Source of the DNA: Candolleomyces eurysporus
Taxonomy: Eukaryota > Basidiomycota > Agaricomycetes > Agaricales > Psathyrellaceae
Assembly: GCA_027579435.1 (NCBI GenBank)
Contig: JANBPK010000760.1
Coordinates: 40,355-104,354, forward strand
Direction: 5' to 3'
DNA: 64,000 nucleotides
The notes under the pieces are model-generated. The model searched no databases, had not been told where the DNA came from, and saw nothing but the letters and a program-made list of their open reading frames with translations. This document shows positions 44,040 through 55,519 of this stretch, one piece after another. Within the stretch, counting starts at the first letter, position 1; each line of letters opens with the position of its first letter. The position numbers and the translations under genes were made by a program.

Positions 44040-46205
44040 AATTATTACCTGCCTCTTATTCTTCCCCAATGAATGCAGATCCACCCACTGCCGTGTCTTT
44101 TTTTATATGTCTGGGCTTGCAATCGCTAGTCGGTGCACCTAAGCTCCAGTCGCCGTAAAATTCGAGGCGAAAATCTCAGCTTTTTGGATACGTAAAACGA
44201 GCCTCACAGGGCTCGTACCTTAGACCCGCAGCACTCAACGGTTCCCGTGGCGCATCATGCAATGCTGCCTACCTGAATAGGCGTAAAACGTGCATCACTT
44301 GGGAGCAGAGCGGGTAGCTATTCAAATTGATACCTTCTCTCATGATCGCAATTGGATATCACATTGGGGAAGGCCTGTTGGCCGCGGAATTTAGCTGGAT
44401 CTTTGGGTTCAATTAGCGCTCGGGACGCAATGGCGGCCGACACCGACGTTACATCTTCTTTTAAGTCCCGCCTTCACCCAGGCCGTCGTTGATTAGTGAT
44501 CACTAAGACCAAGGGAAGACATGGCCCCAAATCCTGCTGGCGACCTGCCGAGTCATGGGAGTAGCTTTCCTATCTCTACTTATTATCGATTAGTTCATCT
44601 TTACCCGATGAGCGTTGGATAGCATTGTCTAGACTCGATTCGACGGAGCTAGCATACATGAACATGGTAGAAGCGATTCGAACGGCAAGGGACTCACGAT
44701 GACTCAAATATAAACGCTCATGTAGGGGCCCTGGGCCATTGCCATTTTCAACCCTCAAATTTCAGCTTCGGAGGGACGCTGTCATGGCCCGATTCCTTCA
44801 ATCTACATCCACTCGGCTACATTCATTGGCGGTTATACTGTGGCTTTGACTCACTACATTTCATCGACGCCGGTGGACTCGGCACCCAATGATGTAAGTG
44901 GCAAATTCCACGAAATAGGAAAAATGGTACCAAGCCGGAGAATCCGAGTCTCTGGGTTCCTCGTGCAGAGTCGTCCCACTCCATGAGCTCCTCTTTGGTA
45001 CTCGAGGCTCGATATGAGCGCTGCGGAACCTTCGTCTTGGCACTAGCTGCTCCCTCTAATTCCGGGGAGAAGACGAGTCGGAATTTGCTCGTCCCAAGCC
45101 ACCATACTGCTGTGTCGACCACATCGCACACTGGGACTCATGGCTTTGCTACCGTCAGTACATCAGGATGCTGAAGCACGACGCAGCTTTGTGTGTGCAA
45201 TACATGTGGCCGGCATGTACGTCATGTTTAAGAATAACTATGAGCTCTCTTCCGAAACGAAGGCGCAGTGATCAAGGAAATTCAGGACTACGCGTAGGTG
45301 ATAACCAGTCACCCGAGGCATTTTGTCCTATACTACCAATGTAATTAAATACTCTCAGGGTGTGCGGGACATTTATGAACGTGACGCAGCAAGCTTGCAT
45401 TGATCGGATGTCGACAAATTGCCAACGCAATGCGGTAGCCGGAAAGCGACGCCTAGAAAGTCCTGAACAATCTGGGATTGATACCGCGAACAGAGTACCG
45501 TTATTACGAGCCCAAGCGCCTCTAAATGATGCACGGCACATATTCGGAATATACTTAACCAGTTCTCGATTGATAGTACTACTGCACTTCGGCGCGATGA
45601 CAGAATCGCGCGCTTCGTGACCTTGTCGACCAGACATTGAAATAACTTCTCGATGAGCGGTGCTCCGCATATTTGATGATAGCTGACATTGGGACCACCG
45701 TCCTCCAGCAACAAGAGGTGGGTCTCGCTATCTATTTCAGAGCAGCGAAGGAGGTTCTGCCTTCTCATCTTGAGATGCAGGAGTTTTAGAACGATTGAGT
45801 CCGATTGTCCCCAACTTTTAGTCGTAGATCATCGCTGATCTGAAGTCGCTTTAATTTGATTGCAATGTCTCGCTAATTTCTTCCTCAGTAACAGCATCGT
45901 TTACAATTTCTCTGAATAGTCTGCCTTCCTCTCCATCATTCGCATTCCGCCTCCTCTCATGTGTAGCATGTGCTGGTACCGGAACGAGCTCGAAGTTCAC
46001 GAAAATTGTGTGTAAGAAGTATTTGAGAATCCGCAGTGCAATGGTCAGTATGCAATGGTCAGTACCATCTCTTCAATAGAGGTCTATGCAACTAACTCTC
46101 GTCACTAGCCTTCTTATGTGCCAGGAAGTCTCCCGACCAATGCTGTGGATAATTCGAGGTTGGTATCCAGCAACAGCAGCATCTAACAGGACCTCAATGG
46201 TCAGT
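44040..46205. other. Unassigned region
   Basis: Several minus-strand frames of 100-130 codons (45768-45373, 45670-45272, 45131-44823) overlap one another and show no domain I recognise. They could be parts of one decayed multi-exon gene. No repeat with other parts of the window was found until the inverted-repeat arm begins near 46210. Confidence 0.35.
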
Positions 46206-46654
46206 TTCTTCTGTTCCTTGAACACTGCATGAGGGATAGATTCATTCGAAAGGATAGGCCACTCCACATAATGCAGAGCTGGCTGCGTATCCGATTTTCT
46301 TTGAAGGGAGCGTAGACCCTACGGAGATGGAGGCAAAGTTGAAGCGCTACAATCTACAGGGCGTTCTCAAAGGTCTCCCTAAGTCTACCTCTCACTTCCC
46401 TGCAACTATAGAGTACTACTAAGCCCGATATCTTAGTCACTGAAACTACTAAAGTTCTGGTATACAACCGCTTCAAAGTTTTGACGTTATATTTTCGTAC
46501 GTGAGCAATGACTCGTGAAAGGAATGGACGTTGAACAAATAATTTGATTAAATAGGGAGTTAAACGAGCTAGAATAACAGTGAAATGAGCGAGAGTACTA
46601 CAGGAGGGACGCGAGACCAAGGTATAAACGATGGTGAAGATTGTGAACTGTAGT

Positions 46655-48038
46655 CTAAAGCTGACCGTATGGGAACAGCTGATCGCATTGGGCACCGAGC
46701 GCTGCAGAGAGGCTGGAATACAGGAAGCCCAGATTCTTGATAAGGTTCCGTTTCAGAACGCCTGTGGGGTTGGGATAAAGTCCCTGTACGGTTTTCACGA
46801 TGTCTTCGTATAGCACACACGGCTTCGTGAAGTCGGCAGAGGTGGGATCGACCATGAAATTGTTGACCTTGCCATCAACGTTTCCACCAGGAAGGAATGG
46901 GTGCATGGCGAAGATTTCTGCGATACCCTCGTTACTCGTTGGCTTGGGCGGCCGATGGAAGTCAGCAGGAAACCTCATATCTTTGAAGAATGATCTCGCT
47001 GACGCCATGTCTAATTTCCTGTCTGTCTTCCGGCCATCGACGAAAAAGTTGATTGGGAAGGCCGACTCTCCGTACCCGGTGAAGTAGCGAACGTTCTTGA
47101 ACGAGAACTGGGGATTGGTGGCGATAGAATCTTGCAAACGTTGGAATCGCAGCTCTCCAGCCACTGTCAGGTTGTAGTAGCCGTCACCATATTTATTGCT
47201 GAAGTCAACGAACTGATACATAGGATCAAAAGCTTGGTTGCGTTCATGATCAAGGTGAAGTGGAGTCAGCGTACCTTCTGAAACAATGTTTCGTTGAAGC
47301 TGTGATTGTCCCCGAAGAACGCGTCTGCTCGAGTCATCCCGCCATCACCTGAGACATACCATCAGTATCTCTTTGCTCAATGATTCTAATTGTATCCACC
47401 TTCGAACGTTCCGTGAACATTGAATCCACCGGCGTGGGCGGGAGATGGAGGATCAGGACCGGTCTTTCGTGTCTTGCCTCCAATGCTGAGCAAGTCGGTG
47501 ACAAGGTTTCCGTTCATCAAGTGGGCAAGATAAGTCACGAATATCGCAAACTGGTTCTCCATGTTGAATCCTGCGCGATTCACATGAGTGCCCAACACAG
47601 ACAAGATATAATCACGTCAAACACACACCCTCCTGGACCGCGGTAACCATTTGGGATGGGCTGGCAACACCATCACGAGAGATGTACTAGGAAAAGCAAA
47701 AAGAGTTAGCGGTCGAGGGCGAAAACGAGTTTGGGCTTGATGCTAACCCCGTGAGATGCAAGTGTGTTCATTCCTGGGCAGGGTCCTCGTTCATCACCGT
47801 TTCTTAACGGCTTCCATGGATGAGCGCGATCGTGGACCAGCTTCACGCCTGTGAACCGAGGCGGTCCGGGTGGTGGAGGTGGATTGATTGTGCCAAAACC
47901 TCCTCCGGTACGAGAACTGGCGCCTTCAATTTCTTGACGCTTCAGAAATTCCGGGTCGTTGGGGAAAGCGAGCGAAGTAGAAAGTGCGTTAAAAGAGAAG
48001 AGGAGGGTGGTCAAAACAACAAAAGCTTTAGAGATCAT
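46655..48038 (-). CDS. Unspecific peroxygenase (long type), copy 1
   Basis: Five exons: 48038-47748, 47686-47629, 47570-47400, 47348-47275 and 47212-46655. Introns are 51-62 bp. The product has 383 aa. N-terminal signal peptide (MISKAFVVLTTLLFSFNALS), then a pro-region ending in LKRQ (a KR site for Kex2-type cleavage). The heme-thiolate ligand is Cys87 in PCPGMNTLASHG. The EGD motif is Glu173-Gly174-Asp175. Arg240 and acid-base Glu247 lie in RYFTGYGE, the R-x6-E pair of long unspecific peroxygenases. The C-terminal Cys pair (KPCVLYED and GAQCDQLFPYG) can form the disulfide of the long class. N-glycosylation sequons include NET and NLT. Length and motif order match AaeUPO-like enzymes, which use H2O2 to oxygenate diverse organics outside the cell. 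A Pro-rich stretch (NPPPPPGPP) follows the pro-region. Copy 2 differs at about 13 residues, mostly in exon 1. Confidence 0.93.
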
Positions 48039-48081
48039 GGTCAAGGTTTTCTGTGGGGCAGCCCTTTCACCCATAGGTAGT

Positions 48082-48089
48082 TTAAATAG
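48082..48089 (-). promoter_or_regulatory. TATA box, peroxygenase copy 1
   Basis: TATTTAAA on the minus strand, 44-51 bases before the ATG at 48038. It is conserved at the equivalent place in copy 2, as is the leader GCCCCACAGAAAACCTT. Confidence 0.65.
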
Positions 48090-48760
48090 CTTTCCCTAGA
48101 GTGTCCTTCGGATTTGGAGTATCCCCGTTTTGCCGTCTTTCCGTAGCGCGCCTGGAAACTTTGGCAGTGCTTTGTAACCGGCATCACACTGGGCTGCAGA
48201 CATCGGCAACCAGAGAAAAATGCCAAGATACGTTGTCTGCCTGCGCGCGGTGCTGTAAGTCACTTAAGGACGGCAATTGCGCAACCGTGAAACCAGACAG
48301 AAATCTTGTCGCTATTCTCGGGTTTCACGCCCAACCAAGTCCACAATACGCGTAGGGCACAGTCCCATTATATCACCCGAGGCGCCCAATCACAGATCCA
48401 TGATTTTAGAGCAAACAATCCGAAACTAGGCTCATTGCTTAATGTGATATCAAAACGGTCGATCCGTGTCAACTAAGCGCACTACCCAGAGCTTCTTTGA
48501 TTGATCTCTTGTCACGGATACACTGGATCCGTGGCGTCTCAGCATTGGAATCGCCGTCATCCTCGTGCCTCGAGTTGTGTCCCTGAACCATCAGATGTAC
48601 AAGGAAGTCCTCAAAGCCCGAGAAGATTGTCTTCGCTACCTATCTAACCGTGTATCCGATGGTCATTGAACGCATATATTCCTGGCTTGAAAGGGGTGGG
48701 TGAGGTGCATGAAGTCACTAACTTTCAATGCTCATTTGAGCCTTCCTTTGTCCTATGAGC

Positions 48761-50019
48761 AGATATTAACCTGGGTTGGTAAAGACGTGAAAATATTGCT
48801 TTCGCCCCGGTTCGAACTCTGGACGTCTAGTGCATACGTAAATCGACATACGCATTACAGCGGTCATTGCCAGCTTAATTAGTGACTGGCATATTGCAAA
48901 AGTTGAGGCTAAAAATATCTGCAGAAGACACGGTGGAAAAAGAGAGGATAAAGGAGGGGTCGGGGCAAGATTGCCAGTGAGGTGGGGCATTGTAACCAAT
49001 GTGAGTTATGCTACCGACCCGCAAGAAGACAAGACCGTAATTTAATCACGTCGTGCCACCATCAGACGTCAGTGATAGGGTACGTGAGAAGTTTGCCACG
49101 AGTTGTTCACCAAGTGAATCAAGACCAGTTTCGGGTCGTTGTACTAAGTTATCGTTATCTAAATCATAGAGCTCAGATACCTGAGCCTTCATGTGTTCCC
49201 CAGCAGATCCCAATGAATTTTGATGAATTGACTGATATCCGCACGTCCTCAGTCACTACAGAGCCATGTTGACGTGTCTTCCTGTGGATCAGCATTAAAC
49301 TAGTAACGATAAACCTCGACATGCCACGGCCACTTTTCCTTTTGCTACGTAACGCGCTTGTCTTTCGCGACTTGTGTCAAAGGAATGGGTGAAGAGGCGT
49401 AAGATACTCAAAGACAATCCCTCCTCTTGCGGGACTGAGCTCTCGAGCTCCCGCCAACATCCCATTGTTTGCTGGAGAGCCAGCATGTTGGGTTTATGGC
49501 ACTGAGGACGGACATATAACTTTAGGTAGAGGGATAGGAGCAAGAGGTCACAGCCCAACCGGGCGGGGCATCGGACGGGGATTCCGTCATAAAGGACGTC
49601 TACCCTGCGGCATGTGTTCGACAAGATCGAGCAGTTCATCCTGCATCTTCACTTCAACTGCATCCCAATTCCATTGTTCCAGTCCGCTCGACCTTCCAAG
49701 TGTATTGTTAGGCGGTCGCCTTCGATGATGGATTCGCATTCAGGGGACCCTGGGTTGGTGGTGGCTGCTTTCGGTGAAGCAGACGGGCAAGCCCTATTCA
49801 TTGGTCTGCGAAGGCAGTGTCGATCGGTGGACGGCAGCGGCGGTAGGTTGGGAGAGTTCGGGCTGAGGGTTTAGTGCAAACATTGAAGCGGTGCAGGTAG
49901 AATCACGATTAACGTCACTGGACGTCTCGAGTTCTAACCAGGGCCAAAGCAATATTCTCATGTCATTGAAATATGTCTTTATCGACCCGGCTTAATATTC
50001 GCCCGTAATACAAAGCCTC
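48761..50019. other. Unique spacer of the inverted repeat
   Basis: About 1.26 kb with no convincing gene. It includes a GGTTCGAACTC string (48808-48818) resembling a T-loop but without other tRNA parts. Short frames only. This is the divergent promoter side of both peroxygenase genes beyond the repeated upstream sequence. Confidence 0.5.
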
Positions 50020-50899
50020 AAATGAGCATTGAAAGTTAGTGGCTTTGCGTACTTCGCTCTTTCCTTGCAGGCCAGCGATACTTGCGTTCAACGACCATCG
50101 GATACATGGATAGAGAGGTAGTGAAGGCAGCCTTCTCGGGTTTTCAGGACTTCCTCGTACATTCGATGGTTCAGGGAATTAAGCACAAGGATGACGGCAA
50201 TTCTAGTGCTGAGACGCCACGGATGCAGCGTATCCGTTGAATTCTGACAAGAGACCGATCAAAGAAGCATCCGCAGCTCTGGGTACCGCGCTCATTTGGT
50301 ACAGATCGACGGTTACGATGTCATATTAAGGGAAGGGCCTGGTTTGCCGGACTTACCCAGTAATCGTGCATCTGTGATTGGGCCCCCTATAATGCAGCTG
50401 AATGGGACTGCCCTATGCATATTAGGGACTTGGTCGGGCGTGAAACCCGAGAATAGTAACAGAATTTCTTTCTTGTTTCACGGTTGCGCGATTGCCGCGA
50501 TCATAATTCAAAGACTCAAAATTACTACATTCAAGTGGATAGCCCGTTGGAAGGGACGGCAGAAAAAACCCTGACCTGGAACTACCATTGATTTGCGGGA
50601 CAACCAGAGCAGTCTCAGCCTCCTAGATAATCCCGTGGAACTTGTCGATCCTTTCCAACAACAAAACTATGCAGGCTAGACACGGTGAGAAATTGAATCC
50701 GATGTAATAACCTCGATTCACAGGCAACACCGTGGGCAGGCATACGACGTATCTTGACATTTTTTTTTGGTTGCTGATTTCGGCTCCGTCCGCAGCTCAG
50801 CGCGATGCTGGTTACAAAGTTTCATCAAAGTTTCCAGGTGCACTATGGAAAGATGGATAAACGGGGATACCCTGATTCCAAAGGACACTAACGAAAAGC

Positions 50900-50907
50900 T
50901 ATTTAAA
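50900..50907 (+). promoter_or_regulatory. TATA box, peroxygenase copy 2
   Basis: TATTTAAA, 42-49 bases before the ATG at 50949. Confidence 0.65.
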
Positions 50908-50948
50908 CTCCCAATGGGCGAAAGGTTGCCCCACAGAAAACCTTCACC

Positions 50949-52327
50949 ATGATTTCTAAAGCTTTTGTTGTTCTGACCACCCTCCTCTTCTCTTTCAACG
51001 CACTCTCTACTTCGCTCGCTTTCCCCAACGACCCGGAATTTCTGAAGCGTCAAGAACTTGAAGACATCAGTTCTCGTACTGGAGGAGGCTTTGGCGCAGT
51101 CAATCCACCTCCACCACCCGGACCGCCTCGATTCACGGGCACGAAGCTGGTCCACGATCGCGCTCATCCATGGAAGCCGTTAAGAACCGGTGATGAGCGA
51201 GGACCCTGCCCAGGAATGAACACACTTGCATCTCACGGGGTTAGCAGCAAGCCATTTGTTTTCGCCCCCGAACGCTAACTCTTTCCGCTTTTCCTAGTAC
51301 ATCTCTCGTGATGGTGTCGCCAGCCCATCCCAAATGGTGACCGCGGTCCAGGAGGGTGAGTGTTTGACGTGATTATATCTTGTCTGTGTTTCACTCATAT
51401 GTATCGCTCAGGGTTCAACATGGAGAACCAGTTTGCGATATTCGTGACTTACCTTGCCCACTTGATGAACGGGAACCTGGTCACCGACTTGCTCAGCATT
51501 GGAGGCAAGACACGAAAGACCGGACCCAATCCTCCACCTCCTGCCCACGCCGGTGGATTCAATGTTCACGGAACCTTCGAAGGTCGCTAATATTAGTATC
51601 ATTGAGCGAAAGGGTACTGATGATACGTCTCAGGCGATGGCGGCATGACTCGAGCAGACGCGTTCTTTGGGGACAATCACAGCTTCAATGAGACCTTGTT
51701 TCAGAAGGTATGCTTACTCTATCTTGGCTAGGTCATGAGTGCGACTAACCCTTTGCTCCTATGTATCAGTTCGTCGACTTCAGCAACAAGTATGGCGACG
51801 GCTACTACAACCTGACAGTCGCTGGAGAGCTGCGATTTCAACGCTTGCAAGATTCTATCGCTACCAATCCCCAGTTCTCGTTCAAGAACGTTCGCTACTT
51901 CACCGGGTACGGAGAGTCGGCCTTCCCAATCAACTTTTTCGTCGACGGCCGGAAGACAGACAGGAAATTAGACATGTCATCAGCGAAATCATTCTTCAAA
52001 GATATGAGGTTTCCTCCTGACTTCCATAGGCCGCCCAAGCCAACGAGTAACGAGGGCATCGCAGAAATCTTCGCCATGCATCCGTTCCTTCCTGGTGGAA
52101 ACGTTGATGGAAAGGTCAACAATTTCATGGTCGATCCCACCTCTGCCGACTTCACGAAGCCGTGTGTGCTATACGAAGACATCGTGAAAACTGTGCAGGG
52201 GCTGTATCCCAACCCCACAGGCGTTCTGAAGCGGAACCTTATCAAGAACCTAGGCTTCCTATATTCCAGCCTCTCTGCAGCGCTCGGTGCCCAATGCGAC
52301 CAGCTGTTCCCATACGGTCGGCTGTAG
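50949..52327 (+). CDS. Unspecific peroxygenase (long type), copy 2
   Basis: Five exons: 50949-51239, 51298-51355, 51412-51582, 51634-51707 and 51770-52327, 383 aa. All splice sites are GT-AG and correspond one to one with copy 1; intron lengths are 58, 56, 51 and 62. Signal peptide, LKRQ pro-site, Cys87 (PCP), EGD 173-175, Arg240/Glu247 and the C-terminal Cys pair are all present. Phe residues around the heme pocket in the family (FNMENQF, TFEGD, GESAF) are kept. Differences from copy 1 are QELEDISS versus QEIEGASS, GAVNPP versus GTINPP, TGTKL versus TGVKL, LRTG versus LRNG, GPNPPPPA versus GPDPPSPA, LDMSSAKS versus LDMASARS, PPDF versus PADF, and YGRL versus YGQL. None hits a catalytic residue. 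Both copies look functional. Confidence 0.93.
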
Positions 52328-52809
52328 ACTATGGTTCTTAATGTTCACCCTCGCTTAAATCTTGGTCTCACGTCGCTCCTGTAACATTCACACTCATTTA
52401 ACCGTTCTGGTAACTCTTTTATATATTTATTTATTTAATCACACGATTTTTCCAACGTCCATTCCTTCCACGAGCGATTGTTCACGTACGACAATATACC
52501 GTTCTATAATCTGCCAAACTTTGAACAAACGGGATCTTCCCAACCACAGGTTCTGTACCAGAAAGTGAGCAGTTGCGTGGCTGACATATCCGACTCAATC
52601 AGCACTTTGTAGTTGGAGAGAGCTGAGAGGTAGACTTAGAGAGACCTGTGATAACGTCCTGTAGGCTGTAGCTCCTTAAGCTTGCAGGCTCCATCTCCCT
52701 AGGCCCTACATTCCTTTCGACGGAAATCAGATACGCAGCCAGCCCTGCAACGTGTGGCGTGGCCTATCAGTCTGTTCATCATGCAACTTGTCAAAGCAGC
52801 CAAAGAATG

Positions 52810-53535
52810 AGGTACCAAACATTGTGTTTGTCGCTAACAATAGAGGTGTAGTTCTTCAAGTGAAAGAGTATGTCAGGTCGCAGAGAGTGGCCCAACAAAC
52901 TCAGCAAGCGGCCTTTCACTGAAACGGGAGGGGCGGGAGAACGAGCGGTCATCGTTGGCTAGAGGGGGCACCGCGGACGGACATAGGGCTTTAAGCGAGT
53001 GGGCAGAGCACGTGCACAAAGACTGACCGAAAGAGACAGAGGGATTGGGCCAAACAAAAGAAAGAAAAGTTGGCAGAAGCATGGTTGATAATCTGTGTTA
53101 CGCTACCAATACGCAGAACAACAAGTTGCGGATTTGGCGAGAGTGTATGTGATGATTCGCATAGCTATAGGCTCCCGGTGGTCGAGCCAAGGAACTTGGA
53201 CTGTGTACTTCAGGCTCGTTGTCGGGTCCACTCGGAGCAACTTTACTTCTTCCCCTTTCGTAGCGTCCTAGAGAGGGTAGAGATATCCTTGAAGGATGCT
53301 ATATCAGAGGAACAATTGAAATAGTTATCACCGACTCGCAGTCTTCAGCTGGCACGATGATTGGAGGTGTTGTCACATTTGTATCACGTCTCGAGGCCAT
53401 TACTGTACAGTCAGCCTTGTGCCTTTTCAAAACACTCGATCGCGACTGCGTGAGATGCGGGAGGGAGGGAGAGTGAAATTGAAGAAGCTTCTTTGGAGAA
53501 GCAGAAACACGCAATCCCTGAGTCAACAGATTCGC
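52810..53535. other. Unassigned region
   Basis: Flank of the inverted repeat. The string TGTGTTACGCTACCAATACG near 53090 resembles GTGAGTTATGCTACCGACCC near 49000, suggesting a further diverged repeat, but the match is short. No gene seen. Confidence 0.35.
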
Positions 53536-53539
53536 TGGT

Positions 53540-53890
53540 AGGACCAACCCATAAATTCCCTGGTCTGCCAGCTGATCGGAACAACGATTAATGGTAACGA
53601 AGCGTCGCTGAATGAACGGAAATGTGCGGAATGAATAGTACAAAACGCGAACACGAGGAACGACCAAGGAGATGAACAAATGCGGAGAGCCGGGTCGAAC
53701 GAAAGCGCCAAGAACAGAAGGATGTAGCGAAGAAAGGGAATGAACGAAGGAACGAGGATATAAGAGAGCATGACCTAAAGGTACAACGTATTCCACAGCA
53801 CAACCAACATAGTGTTATACCTCGGATCGTGTGGCACTGTGTCCAACAACAACGCAGGAGGAGCTTCAGGGTGAAGATCGTTGGTGGACT
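53540..53890 (+). repeat. ~350-bp direct repeat, copy 1
   Basis: GAACGGAAATGTGCGGAATG through CAACATAGTGTTATACCTCG and ~60 bases beyond match 58440-58800. Shared landmarks are GAACGACCAAGGARATG, GAGAGCCGGGTCG/GGGAGCCGGGTCG and AAGAGAGCA. Minus-strand frames in both copies are Ser/Leu-rich and look non-coding. Confidence 0.65.
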
Positions 53891-54011
53891 ATAACGATTT
53901 TATCAATAGGGCTCGTTGTCCTTCGACCATGACCACACGAGGAGAGGGAGAGATAGCTACGAAACGGGAATCGGAGCGAGCAATGAAAATAGAACCAATT
54001 GGAGAAACAAA

Positions 54012-55450
54012 TTAATAGCGTACCTTCTGGGCGATCTTCCTCTCCACGTCATTATCATCCTGACTTCCCTTCTTTTGTTGCTGCTCTTTCTTCTTTGCTT
54101 TCCCGCCACCCGCCTTCTTTGGTTGTTTGAACGGCAAGCTGATCCATTTGCCTTTGCCCAAAAGTTGGTGGCCGTAGCTGTACAGGACCGGTGAGAACGG
54201 GGTTACGGTGCAAGTCGATCAGCTCACCAATCATTGAAATCAAAGGTCCATGGAGGATAGCGCGTAGGAAGCTGGGAAGGAGAGGAAGAATGCAGGAAGC
54301 ATGAACAGGAAGGAGCCAAAGTCGAATGACAAGGACTATATCGCTTCGGATCGACGTCATTCCCTGTAAAACGAAGGCGCCGAAACATCGCGTCGGGGAC
54401 AAAACACCATAGCTGAAGCTTCGAGAAACCGCGAGACGAGTAACTCACATATCGTTCCAAAACACACTCTCCAACGTCTCCTCGTGCCTACCCCCATCGT
54501 AACTCCAAACAAAACTCCCGTATTCTTAGGGGTCCACAGTGCCATGGTGCATCCGGATCTCAAGGGAGAAGCGAAGGCGTCTGAGGGCGCTTGCACAGCC
54601 TTTTCGAATGGACAAGGATTTGGATGTCGATTGCGAAGAGGTTGAGGGAGCCTGAGCGACCCTGTAGAGGAAGACGTAGTGGGTGTAGAATTTGGTTTGG
54701 GTTATGGCCTGGAGATTATGTATGACGTCGAGGTGAACGGCGGGAAGGAGGATGATGACCAAGCGAGGTCAGGACAGGAGTTGGGTTAGTGACGTACAAG
54801 GGTTTGAACTCCGTCTCCTCAAATTTGCTTCCAGGGGTATTCTTGCGTATAGAACACCCATAGGTCGTTGTGGTAGTGAGCTATGCACGTATGTGAAAAG
54901 GATAAGGGTGTTAGAGGGTGGACGAGGCGTCGCCAAAGAGAACGATAATGTGCTTCCACGTCGTCGATCTAAAACAGCCCATAAGCAATACAGCGAGGAG
55001 AGCAAGATTAAACCACGCACCGATGACCACTTGGTTTGACCTTGCCCTCAATCCTATCCCACATATGCGTCTGAATATCGAGACACCAGAAATCCAGAGA
55101 ATGGTGGAGCCCCTCTGATGCAACGACGAGAACTCTCCTGCAAATGTAAACAGCTTCCCTCCTCCTGCCATGGGCCAAACGCGGGCAAGGGCATGTAGGC
55201 AAAACGAACTCGGGTTGTTCGTCNTTTTTCGGGAGAATAGCGGAAGGTGTCGTCGTAGAAACAGGCGCGGTTGTCGTCGCTGAAGAATTCTCCTGGTCCT
55301 TTGACGTGTGCTTTGAACAACCCTNCCCCCGCCTTTGCCTTTCGATTTTGGTAGCCGTTTTCTTCTCCTTGGTGAGCCCTTGCTTTCTGTACGACTTTGA
55401 TTGCTGCGGATACGTTTCTCGCCTATTGTAGCCGATATTCGCATTATGAG
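54012..55450 (-). pseudogene. KLHDC4/Kel3-like Kelch gene, decayed
   Basis: Kelch blocks of the KLHDC4 type occur in order on the minus strand, each in a different frame: GEFFSDDNRACFYDDTFRYS (55293-55234), GGGKLFTFAGEFSSLHQ (55165-55115), DFWCLDIQTHMWDRIEGKVK (55094-55035), TWKHIIVLFG (54961-54932), HYHNDLWVFYTQEYPWKQI (about 54880-54820), RSGCTMALWTPKNTGVLFG (about 54560-54500), EETLESVFWNDM (about 54490-54450), then LYSYGHQLLGKGKWISLPFK and QPKKAGGGKAKKKEQQQ (about 54190-54060). KLHDC4/Kel3 proteins are conserved, usually single-copy Kelch proteins with a Lys-rich N-terminus. One frameshift coincides with an N beside a T run (55224). At least one other (between 55115 and 55094) does not. 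So it is probably a true pseudogene. Confidence 0.75.
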
Positions 55451-55519
55451 GACGTATATGGGTACAAAAAGGATACGAACCAGTATGAGGACAGTCAGGA
55501 CAACGAGCGGCAGCCAATT

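Larger units (their letters stand above)
46210..48760 (-). repeat. Left arm of large inverted repeat
   Basis: The reverse complement aligns with 50020-52800 through the 3' flank (for example GATACGCAGCCAGCYCTGCA near 46290 and 52730), the whole peroxygenase gene including introns, the promoter, and about 700 bases upstream (for example ACTAACTTTCAATGCTCATT at 48718 and, inverted, 50020). Outside the exons identity is clearly lower. Confidence 0.85.
50020..52800 (+). repeat. Right arm of large inverted repeat
   Basis: Counterpart of 46210-48760. Small indels make this arm about 200 bases longer, chiefly in the 3' flank between 52420 and 52620 and in the upstream part around 50250-50500. Confidence 0.85.

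Noticed and set aside
44823..45768. Minus-strand frames of 100-130 codons
   Set aside because: Several overlap in different frames and none shows a domain; kept only as an unassigned region.
48800..48830. GGTTCGAACTC resembling a tRNA T-loop in the spacer of the inverted repeat
   Set aside because: The stem has mismatches on both strands and no anticodon arm, D-arm or acceptor pairing could be built.
46655..52327. Peroxygenase inverted repeat as an assembly haplotig artefact
   Set aside because: The arms differ clearly in introns and flanks while exons are constrained, which is unlike two alleles or a duplicated contig. Long reads would still be decisive.
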